Source: Phycisphaerales bacterium (lineage in GTDB: Bacteria > Planctomycetota > Phycisphaerae > Phycisphaerales > UBA1924). From it: 9,421 nt of DNA. The stretch is taken from NCBI GenBank assembly GCA_016764015.1, contig JAESSR010000331.1, positions 1 through 9,421 on the forward strand, read 5' to 3'. Each line of letters begins with the position of its first letter. Within the stretch, counting starts at the first letter, position 1. The notes beneath the pieces are model-generated. The model was not told the origin of the DNA. It did not search any database and worked only from the letters and a program-made list of their open reading frames with translations. This document shows, one piece after another, positions 1-5,829 of the stretch. Made by a program: the position numbers and the translations under genes.

Positions 1-382
1 CCACAAGGGCAAGGATGCGATGCGAGACGCTGCTGAGCTTGCAGCCTCAAACACATGCGCCCGGTGGGTTCGCCCGCTCGACACCCTCCGAATCATTGGG
101 GAACTCGGCCCATTGGTCGGACTCGCCGGCACAGTCTGGGGCATGATTATCGCGTTTGTTCGACTCGGACAAGCCGGTGGATCAGCCGGGCCGACCGATC
201 TCTCGCTCGGCATCTCGAAGGCACTCTTCCACACCATGCTTGGGCTGGTTCTGGCGGTTCCTTGCTTGTTAGTCTACGGGCTCTATCGCTCGATCGTCGA
301 GAAGCACTGCAACACCGCGATGGCTCAAGCCGGCGAAATCGTGGACATGATCCCTGTTGGCGGAGAACAATCAGAAGCATGA
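1..382 (+). CDS. MotA/TolQ/ExbB proton channel family protein (5' end outside window)
   Basis: This is the C-terminal part of an inner-membrane proton-channel subunit of the ExbB/TolQ/MotA family, which with ExbD/TolR-type partners converts proton-motive force into mechanical work on the envelope. The frame is open to the window edge (first full codon at position 2), so the ATG at 20 is probably internal. About 126 residues are visible. They contain the family hallmarks: GELGPLVGLAGTVWGMI, matching the usual PLLGLLGTVxGM segment, then a GISKAL-FHTMLGLVLAVPCLLVYGL segment matching GIxxALxxTxxGLxVAIP. Each forms one of the two long helices of the channel core. The tail is short and acidic, ending EQSEA. 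The stop codon TGA (380-382) overlaps the ATG of the next gene, and two ExbD genes follow, which confirms the family. ExbB, TolQ and MotA cannot be told apart from this fragment; two ExbD partners favour an ExbB or TolQ role. Confidence 0.88.
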   Translation, partial: HKGKDAMRDAAELAASNTCARWVRPLDTLRIIGELGPLVGLAGTVWGMIIAFVRLGQAGGSAGPTDLSLGISKALFHTMLGLVLAVPCLLVYGLYRSIVEKHCNTAMAQAGEIVDMIPVGGEQSEA

Positions 383-795
383 GATCACGCTCGATCATCT
401 CGAACGAGGGCGCCGGCGCCCGGATCAATGTGACCCCCATGATTGATATTGTCATGGTGCTGATCGTGTTCTATCTGCTCGTCGGGCAGCTCGCGATTGA
501 TCGCAAGGCATCGATCGATCTCCCGCTGTCATCAACCGGAATCAACCAATCGCAAGAGCTCGATCCGATCATCGTGGGGATCACCGCGGATGGCACGCTC
601 TCAATCAATGGCAACAAAATCTCAAGCGAACGATTCGCGGGTGAAATCTCAGGCATGCATACCCGTGATCCTGACACACCAATCCGTGTGCGTGCGCATC
701 GCGATGCGCCGTTTGGTGTCGTGCGTCCGGTGATGCACAAGCTGCGAGATGCTGGTGTACCTCGCGTGGAACTCATGACGGAGAAACGCCCATGA
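379..795 (+). CDS. ExbD/TolR family biopolymer transport protein (first copy)
   Basis: A 138-residue ExbD/TolR-type subunit, the partner of the upstream proton channel. The short cytoplasmic N-terminus is followed by NVTPMIDIVMVLIVFYLLVG (residues 17-36), the single transmembrane helix with the family's proton-carrying aspartate, here D23. The remainder, about residues 42-138, is the periplasmic domain (SIDLPLSS..., IVGITADGTLSINGNKIS, then PIRVRAHRDAPFGVVRPVMHKLRDAGVPRVELMTE), closely following the usual ExbD pattern in which a beta strand and the GV/vmd..r.aG...v segment end the fold. The start at ATG 379 is chosen because it overlaps the stop of the upstream gene as ATGA and gives a normal-length ExbD; the reading frame is open further upstream but encodes only a shadow of the channel gene there. 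The stop overlaps the start of the second exbD in the same way, so the three genes should be translated from one mRNA in coupled fashion. Confidence 0.93.
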   Translation: MRSRSIISNEGAGARINVTPMIDIVMVLIVFYLLVGQLAIDRKASIDLPLSSTGINQSQELDPIIVGITADGTLSINGNKISSERFAGEISGMHTRDPDTPIRVRAHRDAPFGVVRPVMHKLRDAGVPRVELMTEKRP

Positions 796-1265
796 GTGAG
801 CAGACAACACAAACCAATGAGTACAAACGACCGCGCCCACTCAAGCAGCGCAATGTGTTGACCCGCTCGTCGAGGTTCGGCCCGAACATGACACCAATGG
901 TTGATGTGACGCTCGTCATTTTGATCTTCTTCATGGCCAGTGCCTCGATCGCTGGACACGAGTGGTTCCTGCGTGCTGATCTGCCTGAGATTCAAGACCC
1001 AGATTTGATCAATACCGGATTGACCCTTCCTATCCCGATGCTCAACGCGGATCTGTTCATACAGATTGAGCAGGTTTTCGTGCGTGGGATTGGCGATGAA
1101 CCTCAGCGTATTGAAACGGTCATCACCAAGATCAGCGAGATGGATGCCGAATCAGCCGACGGATTGATTCTTGGGATTCGGGCCAACGATCAGGTGCCCT
1201 ATTGGGCGGTGGTCGCGCTCCATGATGCAGCCAGTTCGGTTTCGATGCGTGTTGCAATCCGCTAA
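792..1265 (+). CDS. ExbD/TolR family biopolymer transport protein (second copy)
   Basis: A second, clearly different ExbD/TolR-type subunit of 157 residues. It has a longer, basic cytoplasmic N-terminus (about 30 residues with many K and R), then FGPNMTPMVDVTLVILIFFMASASI, with the key aspartate at D38 inside the transmembrane helix. The periplasmic part (about residues 57-157) begins with a LRADLPEI strand and ends with GLILGIRANDQVPYWAVVALHDAASSVSMRVAIR, which parallels the RVRAHRDAPFGVV...HKLRDAGVPRVEL end of the first copy but has essentially no tail after the last strand. Its ATG overlaps the previous stop codon as ATGA, so it belongs to the same operon. Operons with one channel gene and two exbD genes are known in Gram-negative bacteria; the two ExbD proteins may form a heteromeric dimer within the channel pentamer. 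Which transport process this motor drives cannot be read from the window, since no TonB or receptor gene is visible. Confidence 0.92.
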   Translation: MSEQTTQTNEYKRPRPLKQRNVLTRSSRFGPNMTPMVDVTLVILIFFMASASIAGHEWFLRADLPEIQDPDLINTGLTLPIPMLNADLFIQIEQVFVRGIGDEPQRIETVITKISEMDAESADGLILGIRANDQVPYWAVVALHDAASSVSMRVAIR

Positions 1266-1278
1266 AATCGTGTACACT
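1263..1278 (+). promoter_or_regulatory. Possible promoter for the PEP-CTERM-like gene
   Basis: Two -10-like hexamers occur just ahead of the ATG at 1285: TAAAAT (1263-1268, containing the exbD stop codon, 5 of 6 match to TATAAT) and TACACT (1273-1278, 4 of 6), the second preceded at 15 bp by TTGCAA (1252-1257). No Shine-Dalgarno sequence is seen between them and the start. GTGTACAC (1270-1277) is a perfect 8-bp palindrome in the same place. The gene could instead be read through from the exbD operon, as the gap is only 19 bp. Weak evidence. Confidence 0.25.
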
Positions 1279-1284
1279 GTGTTG

Positions 1285-1989
1285 ATGAAGCATCTCCTCT
1301 CTGCCGCGATCGCTCTTTCTTTGCTCTGCCCAAACGCGCTCGGCGAAGTCATCCACTTCCAGAACACCAACCCCGCCTTCGACACCCTCAAACTCTTTGA
1401 CGCCACCCCCAACAAAGCTCAACTTGGGCAGGCCTTGAACATCACACAAAGCGCGTTCGATCAGCCAGAAATTGGCGATCTGCCCGGCGGCTCGATCTTC
1501 TTCATGCAGTTCAACGGGCTTGGAGGCGACTTCGTCTGGATGGGCATGGGTCGGCTGACCATGACCGCACGCTCGACCAAAGAAACACTCATCCCCGATC
1601 CATTTGCTGGACAGTTGATCGCCTACTTTGGGCCTCAGGGCTTTGAGGGCGGCGATACGATCGGCACCCAGAGCAACTTCGTTGATGGATTCCGCGCGAT
1701 GCACGGCGTCAATAATCTCACCGATGAGTTCGGGATATTCACAGTCGACGAAGTATTCTCCGTTGGGATCGTCTTTGAACAAAGCGATGGACTGCACTAT
1801 GGCTTTGCCGAGTTCGAGCGGACAACTGAACTCCACAACGGCGAGCTCGACATCCAATGGCACCCGACTCAATGGGGCTACGAAACAGTCGCGGGCGTGG
1901 GGATCATTGCGATACCATCGCCGAGCGTGATGGCGATTGGGTGCTTTGGGTTGCTTGGTTGTTCAAAGAGAAAACGATCAATCAGGTAA
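1285..1989 (+). CDS. Secreted hypothetical protein with PEP-CTERM-like sorting tail
   Basis: A 234-residue exported protein of unknown function. The start at ATG 1285 is chosen because it places a typical signal peptide at the N-terminus: MKH, then a hydrophobic core (LLSAAIALSLLC) and a possible cleavage after ALG near residue 20. The frame is open upstream but only overlaps exbD. The C-terminus has the three-part PEP-CTERM layout: IPSPS at 210-214 in place of the PEP motif, a hydrophobic stretch (about 215-226), and a basic end KRKRSIR. In known systems such tails are recognised by an exosortase, which removes or transfers them at the membrane. The central region is globular, with few cysteines; the segment GLHYGFAEFERT...QWGYETVAGVGI resembles the last strands of many planctomycete PEP-CTERM proteins, where a HYGW-type strand and a W-x-YE strand precede the tail. 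No catalytic motif is recognised. The gene lies 19 bp after the second exbD and its stop codon directly abuts that of the convergent fur-like gene. Confidence 0.78.
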   Translation: MKHLLSAAIALSLLCPNALGEVIHFQNTNPAFDTLKLFDATPNKAQLGQALNITQSAFDQPEIGDLPGGSIFFMQFNGLGGDFVWMGMGRLTMTARSTKETLIPDPFAGQLIAYFGPQGFEGGDTIGTQSNFVDGFRAMHGVNNLTDEFGIFTVDEVFSVGIVFEQSDGLHYGFAEFERTTELHNGELDIQWHPTQWGYETVAGVGIIAIPSPSVMAIGCFGLLGCSKRKRSIR

Positions 1990-2478
1990 TCAATCGGCAG
2001 CGGTGACAAAGATTTGTAGCTTGTGACCCTGAGCTTTCAAGCCCTTGGCTTTGCAAATTTGATCGCGCAGCGCGATCAACTCGGGTAGTTCGATGGTTTC
2101 GACTGCGCCGGTATCTACATGGATCAACAGCGTATTGCCCTGCTTGCCGAAGGCGAGCTGGTAGTGCGATTGGTCACGATCGAAGAGCACATGCTGAACA
2201 ATCGCGCATGATTCGAGCAGCTTGAGCGTGCGGTACACCGTCGCCTTGGATACGGAGTACCCTTTGGCTTTGAGTGCATCGAGGAGTTGATCGGCTTCGA
2301 ACAACCCATCGAACTCGATGATCGTATCGAGAATCCGTGCTCGCTCGGGGGTGTATTTGAGCCCCTCTTCCTTGAGTGCTCGGCGAAAAACTGCACACAA
2401 TGGCTCAAAGATTGCGAGCGAATTGTCGTTGCCCTGTGCACCTTGAGAAGATACTGGTTTAATTGGTTCTAGACCCAT
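1990..2478 (-). CDS. Fur-family transcriptional regulator, divergent, lacking most metal ligands
   Basis: A 162-residue regulator of the Fur superfamily. Residues about 35-90 form the winged-helix DNA-binding domain: LKEEGLKYTPERARILDTI, then the helix EADQLLDALKAKGYSVSKATVYRTLKLLESCAI, containing the family's signature ATVYRTL recognition helix (79-85). The region after about residue 96 follows the dimerisation domain (SHYQL, then GAVETIE, then GHKLQIF). Aligned by eye with E. coli Fur, the HHHDHLICLDCG segment is replaced by KQGNTLLIHVDTG, so both cysteines of the usual CxxC structural zinc site and the HxDH ligands are absent; the Glu of FEL is Gln (Q107), and only the His of GHKL (H152, like Fur H125) remains. 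There are no C-terminal cysteines. It may therefore sense something other than Fe, Zn or Mn, or act without metal. ATG 2478 is preferred since TAGAAT lies just before it; GTG 2496 would add six residues. It is convergent with, and touches, the PEP-CTERM-like gene. Confidence 0.88.
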   Translation of the reverse strand: MGLEPIKPVSSQGAQGNDNSLAIFEPLCAVFRRALKEEGLKYTPERARILDTIIEFDGLFEADQLLDALKAKGYSVSKATVYRTLKLLESCAIVQHVLFDRDQSHYQLAFGKQGNTLLIHVDTGAVETIELPELIALRDQICKAKGLKAQGHKLQIFVTAAD

Positions 2479-2483
2479 GTGTG

Positions 2484-2489
2484 ATTCTA
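2484..2489 (-). promoter_or_regulatory. Candidate -10 box of the fur-like gene
   Basis: On the minus strand TAGAAT (5 of 6 match to TATAAT) is followed by CACAC and then the ATG at 2478. A start site about 6-7 bases after the hexamer would make the mRNA leaderless or nearly so. No convincing -35 box is seen at 16-18 bp. The placement supports ATG 2478 over GTG 2496, because the GTG would lie upstream of the -10 box. Confidence 0.35.
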
Positions 2490-2500
2490 GGAGCACCTAG
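2487..2500. promoter_or_regulatory. Near-palindrome, possible operator at the fur/glycosyltransferase divergent promoter
   Basis: CTAGG-AGCA-CCTAG is a 5-bp inverted repeat around a 4-bp centre. It overlaps the candidate -10 box of the fur-like gene, and a further CTAG lies at 2469-2472. Fur-family proteins usually bind AT-rich palindromes of about 15-19 bp near their own promoters, so position fits autoregulation, but the sequence is not a classic Fur box. Low confidence. Confidence 0.25.
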
Positions 2501-2523
2501 CCGCCGAGTTCGATTCGCTGTCG

Positions 2524-2529
2524 TACAAT
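2524..2529 (+). promoter_or_regulatory. Candidate -10 box of the glycosyltransferase gene
   Basis: TACAAT (5 of 6 match to TATAAT) lies 11 bases before the ATG at 2541. No clear -35 element or Shine-Dalgarno site accompanies it, so the predicted mRNA leader is only a few bases long. It is the best promoter-like element for the + strand within the 62-bp divergent region 2479-2540. Confidence 0.3.
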
Positions 2530-2540
2530 CACGATAACCA

Positions 2541-4649
2541 ATGCTCGATGCCCCACTCCAATCCAGACTCACAGGCTCACGGGCGGTGTTTGTCTATGCA
2601 TTGATCGCATTGGCATGTGGAAGTTTGTTGCTCATGATCGGCGAAGGTGGAGCCCTGATTGATCGAGTGATCGCGGTTGTCTTCACCGTGCTCAATAGCG
2701 TGTGGATTCCACTGATTTACCTCATCGGCTCACTCGGGCTTGGACGCATCGTACGAACATGGACAAGCCAACTCCCAACGCGCTGGATCATTGAACTGGC
2801 AGTGGGATTCACCATTATGCTCACGCTCTCACACGGGCTTGGTGTGCTTGGGGTGCTCAATCCGCTCAGCGCCTGGGGCGTGATATTCATTGGTTGTGCC
2901 TTTGTTGCGATTGACGGGCGCTCGTATCTCGACGGGCTCAACACAGCGATTGGTCAAACAACACTTTCACTTCCTGGGGTTGCATTTGTGCTCGGGTGCG
3001 TTGTTGTGGTGTTGATGAGCTGCAACCCGCCCGGCGTGTCATGGGATTCAGAGTTTGGTGGGTATGATGCGCTGAGCTATCACTTGCAGCTCCCAAGAGA
3101 ATGGCTCGAAGCGGGTCGGATTTGGCCCAGCGAGCACAATGTGTATTCGTTCTTGCCGGGCTATTTCGAGTCTGCGTATCTGCACTTTGCTCATCTGGCT
3201 GGCTCGCCTCGGATCACTGATTCGGGGATATCGGGATTCTTTGTCAGCGATGCTCGGGCTGCGATGAGCACACAGCTCTTTTCCGCGTTGCTTGTGATTG
3301 TCTCAGGCATTGCCATGGGGCAGGTTGCTGATCGGTGTATAGAGCTATACCTGCCTGACACAAACCAGAAACAACCATACGCTTCTCGGTTCGCTCGGAT
3401 GCTCATGGCCTGCACCCCATGGTTGATCGTTGTTGGGTCGTTGGCGTACAACGAGATGGGCATGGTGTTCTTGGGTGTTGGTGCTTTGGCGATTGCTATT
3501 GAACACCGCGCAAGACCGATGAGCCGATCGTGCATTGCAGCATTGATCGTGGGCGGGGCATGCAGCGTCAAGCTCACGGCATTGTTCTTCATCGCACCAT
3601 CTATTGCTGTCATCTTGCTCTCGACGATCCCGCGTAGGAACTGGTTCAAGCCGATTTTCTTTGGCGTGTGTGTCGGGACGCTAACGCTCTTGCCCTGGAT
3701 GATCCGCAACGAGATCGCAACGGGCAATGTCGTGTTTCCGCAGGTTCATTCGATCTTTGGGCATGGACATTGGACGAATAATCAGCACGCGTTGTATCAA
3801 GTCGCCCATCAATTTGACGGCTCGTTGATTGATCGCCTGAGCTTGCTTGTACTATCCGATTCCGATGGCACAGATCATGTATCGCGGTACCGTGGGCTGA
3901 CCAATATCCAGTGGGGCATCACGCCTTTGCTTGGACTCATCGGGTGCATTCTGCTCATCGCCCGCCCCACAACGCGCAAACTCGGGGCGGTCGTTTCGCT
4001 CGCATTAATCCTGCCGATCATCAGTTGGATGCTGTTGACCCATCTCCAATCACGGTTCCTTGTGCCGATGGCGCCGATTTTTATTGGCGCGGGTGCACTC
4101 GGGCTGGCATCGGTGCCCATCGAGCAACTCCACAAGCGTATCACGCAGATTTGCTCGTTGGTTGCTCTGGGTATTGTTGTGGCGGTGACTGCTGTGCAGT
4201 CGGGGGGCAATCCGTTTCAGCTTGTTGATCTGGGCACGGGTGTGTTCACAGGCGAGATCGAAATCAACGACGCCCCTTGGACGGCGACACTCAATACCAT
4301 ACTGGATTCAGAAGAAACAGTGTATCTGCTCGGCGACGCGACCCCGATGTATCTCCGATCGCCGATGGTGTACAACACGGTGTACGACCATTGGCTTATC
4401 GAAGATGCGATCATTGCACACCCGGATGCCCCCTTACAATGGACAGGTTTCCTGCGAAGCCAAGGGATCGACATTGTTGTGGTGAGTTTCTCCGAGATCA
4501 ACCGGTATGCACAGTCCCGATGGCTCCCTGAATCTATCAAACTTGATCAACTTATAGATCGGATCGATTCACTCCCCGAGCCGATATATGTCTGGACTGC
4601 ACCCAATAATTCTGAACCCATCCGAGCAGCATTTCGACTTTCCAAATGA
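2541..4649 (+). CDS. GT-C-type membrane glycosyltransferase (ArnT/PMT-like)
   Basis: A 702-residue polytopic membrane protein. It has about a dozen hydrophobic segments: five before residue 162, then a long non-membrane loop (about 162-240), a second set to about residue 560, and a C-terminal soluble domain (about 570-702). The loop holds WDSEFGGYDALSYHLQLPREW, with acidic residues D169, E171 and D176 followed by Y180-H181. This is the usual position of the catalytic acidic residue of GT-C enzymes such as ArnT and protein mannosyltransferases, which transfer a sugar from a polyprenyl-phosphate donor on the outer side of the membrane. The C-terminal domain (VYLLGDATPMYLRSP, YNTVYDHW, GIDIVVVSFSEINR) resembles the extension found on many uncharacterised planctomycete membrane glycosyltransferases. 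Exact donor and acceptor are unknown. The start is the first ATG after a -10-like box. The stop overlaps the next gene as ATGA, so the two proteins are probably made together and share a pathway. Confidence 0.75.
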   Translation: MLDAPLQSRLTGSRAVFVYALIALACGSLLLMIGEGGALIDRVIAVVFTVLNSVWIPLIYLIGSLGLGRIVRTWTSQLPTRWIIELAVGFTIMLTLSHGLGVLGVLNPLSAWGVIFIGCAFVAIDGRSYLDGLNTAIGQTTLSLPGVAFVLGCVVVVLMSCNPPGVSWDSEFGGYDALSYHLQLPREWLEAGRIWPSEHNVYSFLPGYFESAYLHFAHLAGSPRITDSGISGFFVSDARAAMSTQLFSALLVIVSGIAMGQVADRCIELYLPDTNQKQPYASRFARMLMACTPWLIVVGSLAYNEMGMVFLGVGALAIAIEHRARPMSRSCIAALIVGGACSVKLTALFFIAPSIAVILLSTIPRRNWFKPIFFGVCVGTLTLLPWMIRNEIATGNVVFPQVHSIFGHGHWTNNQHALYQVAHQFDGSLIDRLSLLVLSDSDGTDHVSRYRGLTNIQWGITPLLGLIGCILLIARPTTRKLGAVVSLALILPIISWMLLTHLQSRFLVPMAPIFIGAGALGLASVPIEQLHKRITQICSLVALGIVVAVTAVQSGGNPFQLVDLGTGVFTGEIEINDAPWTATLNTILDSEETVYLLGDATPMYLRSPMVYNTVYDHWLIEDAIIAHPDAPLQWTGFLRSQGIDIVVVSFSEINRYAQSRWLPESIKLDQLIDRIDSLPEPIYVWTAPNNSEPIRAAFRLSK

Positions 4650-5722
4650 ACGACTCAACTGAAACCAACCCAGCCCAAGCTCCTGCAGTCGATCACTCGC
4701 CTGTTGCCAAGCGGAGCTTGCCGATGGTTCTGGTGCAGATCATCGGATTCATGGGCTCGATCGCTGCGCTTGGATGGGCCGTGAGTATGGCGCTGCGCGA
4801 AGAAAACCGCGAGCAACTCTCCAAGCTCTCACAGGCTACGCCAACCGAACTCATGATGCTGATGGGACTCGCAACCATCTCCGTCGGGTTCAACGGCATG
4901 CTCTTCTGGGTGGTCATGAATCCTGTTCATAAGCTCCGCCCGACCGATGTCATCGCGACCAACGCCATCTCGACGCTGCTCGCGTATCTGCCATTCAAGC
5001 TCTCGATTGTTTCTCGGTTTGTCATCCATAATCGACGCGATAAAATACCGATATTGACCATCGGGGCCTGGATTGTCGCGGTGACGCTGCTCATGCTTGC
5101 GGTGTTTGGACCGATCACCCTGGCGAGCCTCTGGCAGCGCGAGATCAATACCCTCTGGTGGATTGTTTCTGGGATCGGTATCTTAGGATCTACACTCCTC
5201 GGCTCATGGATCGCTCGCAAGCTCAAAGGCGATGTCGGCACACGCCGGGTCGCCAAACTCTTGGGCAACAAGCTCACCGCGACCGATAGCTACAGCCGAC
5301 TTCATATCGGCTTTGAGATACTCGCCAATCAACGGGCTGCTGTAATTGGCAATGTGTTCCGAGTGCTTGATATCGGCTCGTTCGCGCTCCGGTTTTATGT
5401 CGCGGCCATCGTGCTGGATCTACCAATCTCAGGGGCCGACTCATTGCTCTTGGGCGCGACCTATTTCCTCATTGGAATGGCTTCGCCTGTCGGAATGCTC
5501 GGGACTCGTGAAGCTGGGACCATCGCGATCGCTTCGATGGTCGGCATTTCATCGGCTGCACTCACCGAAGACCAAGGCGGCGAAACCCCGATTGTCATCG
5601 CAGTCCTCTTTGTGACGGCTATCGAAGCGATCGTGAACCTCGCCTGTGCGGGCTTTGGAATCGCTTGGTTGCGTCTTCGCCCGGGTTTGAATGTTGACTC
5701 AGAAGACGCCGACCACACCTAA
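4646..5722 (+). CDS. UPF0104 / lysylphosphatidylglycerol synthase TM-region (flippase-like) family protein
   Basis: A 358-residue integral membrane protein with a polar N-terminus (about 25 residues) and about seven to eight hydrophobic segments, near residues 28-48, 68-92, 100-122, 132-158, 166-188, 230-255, 265-292 and 312-342. The segment NAISTLLAYLPFKLSIVSRF and the later GATYFLIGMASPVGMLGTREAGTIAIAS match the pattern of the UPF0104/LPG_synthase_TM family, in which a Pro/Gly-rich GxLGxREA motif ends a re-entrant or membrane segment. Family members include the flippase domain of MprF and archaeal AglD-linked proteins, and are often found beside glycosyltransferases acting on lipid-linked sugars. 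The catalytic aminoacyl-transfer domain of MprF is absent, so this is not a full lysyl-PG synthase. Four-base ATGA overlap with the glycosyltransferase gene points to translational coupling and a shared role, perhaps moving or modifying a glycolipid. Function is inferred from the family and the neighbour only. Confidence 0.75.
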   Translation: MNDSTETNPAQAPAVDHSPVAKRSLPMVLVQIIGFMGSIAALGWAVSMALREENREQLSKLSQATPTELMMLMGLATISVGFNGMLFWVVMNPVHKLRPTDVIATNAISTLLAYLPFKLSIVSRFVIHNRRDKIPILTIGAWIVAVTLLMLAVFGPITLASLWQREINTLWWIVSGIGILGSTLLGSWIARKLKGDVGTRRVAKLLGNKLTATDSYSRLHIGFEILANQRAAVIGNVFRVLDIGSFALRFYVAAIVLDLPISGADSLLLGATYFLIGMASPVGMLGTREAGTIAIASMVGISSAALTEDQGGETPIVIAVLFVTAIEAIVNLACAGFGIAWLRLRPGLNVDSEDADHT

Positions 5723-5724
5723 CC

Positions 5725-5806
5725 CGTGGCACAGGCGTCCCGCCTGTGATGACTTTTTACACAGTACATTTCTTCAAAAGACCACAGGCGGGACGCCTGT
5801 GCTACG
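5725..5806. repeat. REP-like composite inverted repeat (two palindromic units)
   Basis: Positions 5725-5748 and 5783-5806 are inverted copies that match at 23 of 24 bases, around a 34-bp spacer. Each copy is also a hairpin by itself: CACAGGCG, a three-base loop (TCC in the left unit, GGA in the right), and CGCCTGTG, at 5730-5748 and 5783-5801. Two inverted palindromic units in an intergenic gap is the layout of REP doublets (BIMEs), which RAYT transposases can spread. I recall similar cacaggcg-type repeats in planctomycete genomes but cannot check that here. The left unit is followed at 6 bp by TTTTT (5754-5758) and the right unit, read on the minus strand, by GGTCTTTT, so the element may also stop transcription after the membrane-protein gene. 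Confidence 0.75.
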
Positions 5807-5817
5807 AGTAATCGTCA

Positions 5818-5823
5818 TATGAT
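5818..5823 (+). promoter_or_regulatory. Candidate -10 box of nadE
   Basis: TATGAT (5 of 6 match to TATAAT) lies 6 bases before the nadE ATG at 5830, so transcription could begin at or next to the start codon. The REP-like repeat occupies the place where a -35 box would be, and none is recognisable. There is no Shine-Dalgarno sequence before the ATG. Weak evidence by itself, but similar in spacing to the fur-like gene. Confidence 0.3.
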
Positions 5824-5829
5824 TGTCCA

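Noticed and set aside
55..378. Upstream extension of the first exbD frame to give a 246-residue protein
   Set aside because: The extension overlaps the channel gene in another frame, is rich in R, S and H with no family pattern, and the ATGA junction at 379 gives a normal ExbD length.
1132..1872. 246-codon open frame on the minus strand opposite exbD and the PEP-CTERM-like gene
   Set aside because: It lies across the end of a clear exbD gene and most of a gene with signal peptide and sorting tail; its translation has no recognisable domain and looks like an antisense shadow.
1990..2496. A classical Fur box or a Fur/Zur/PerR assignment for the regulator
   Set aside because: No AT-rich 19-bp Fur-type palindrome is visible, and the ligand residues that distinguish these subfamilies are missing.
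3191..3727. 178-codon minus-strand open frame within the glycosyltransferase gene
   Set aside because: Antisense of a long conserved membrane protein gene; no start signals or family features.
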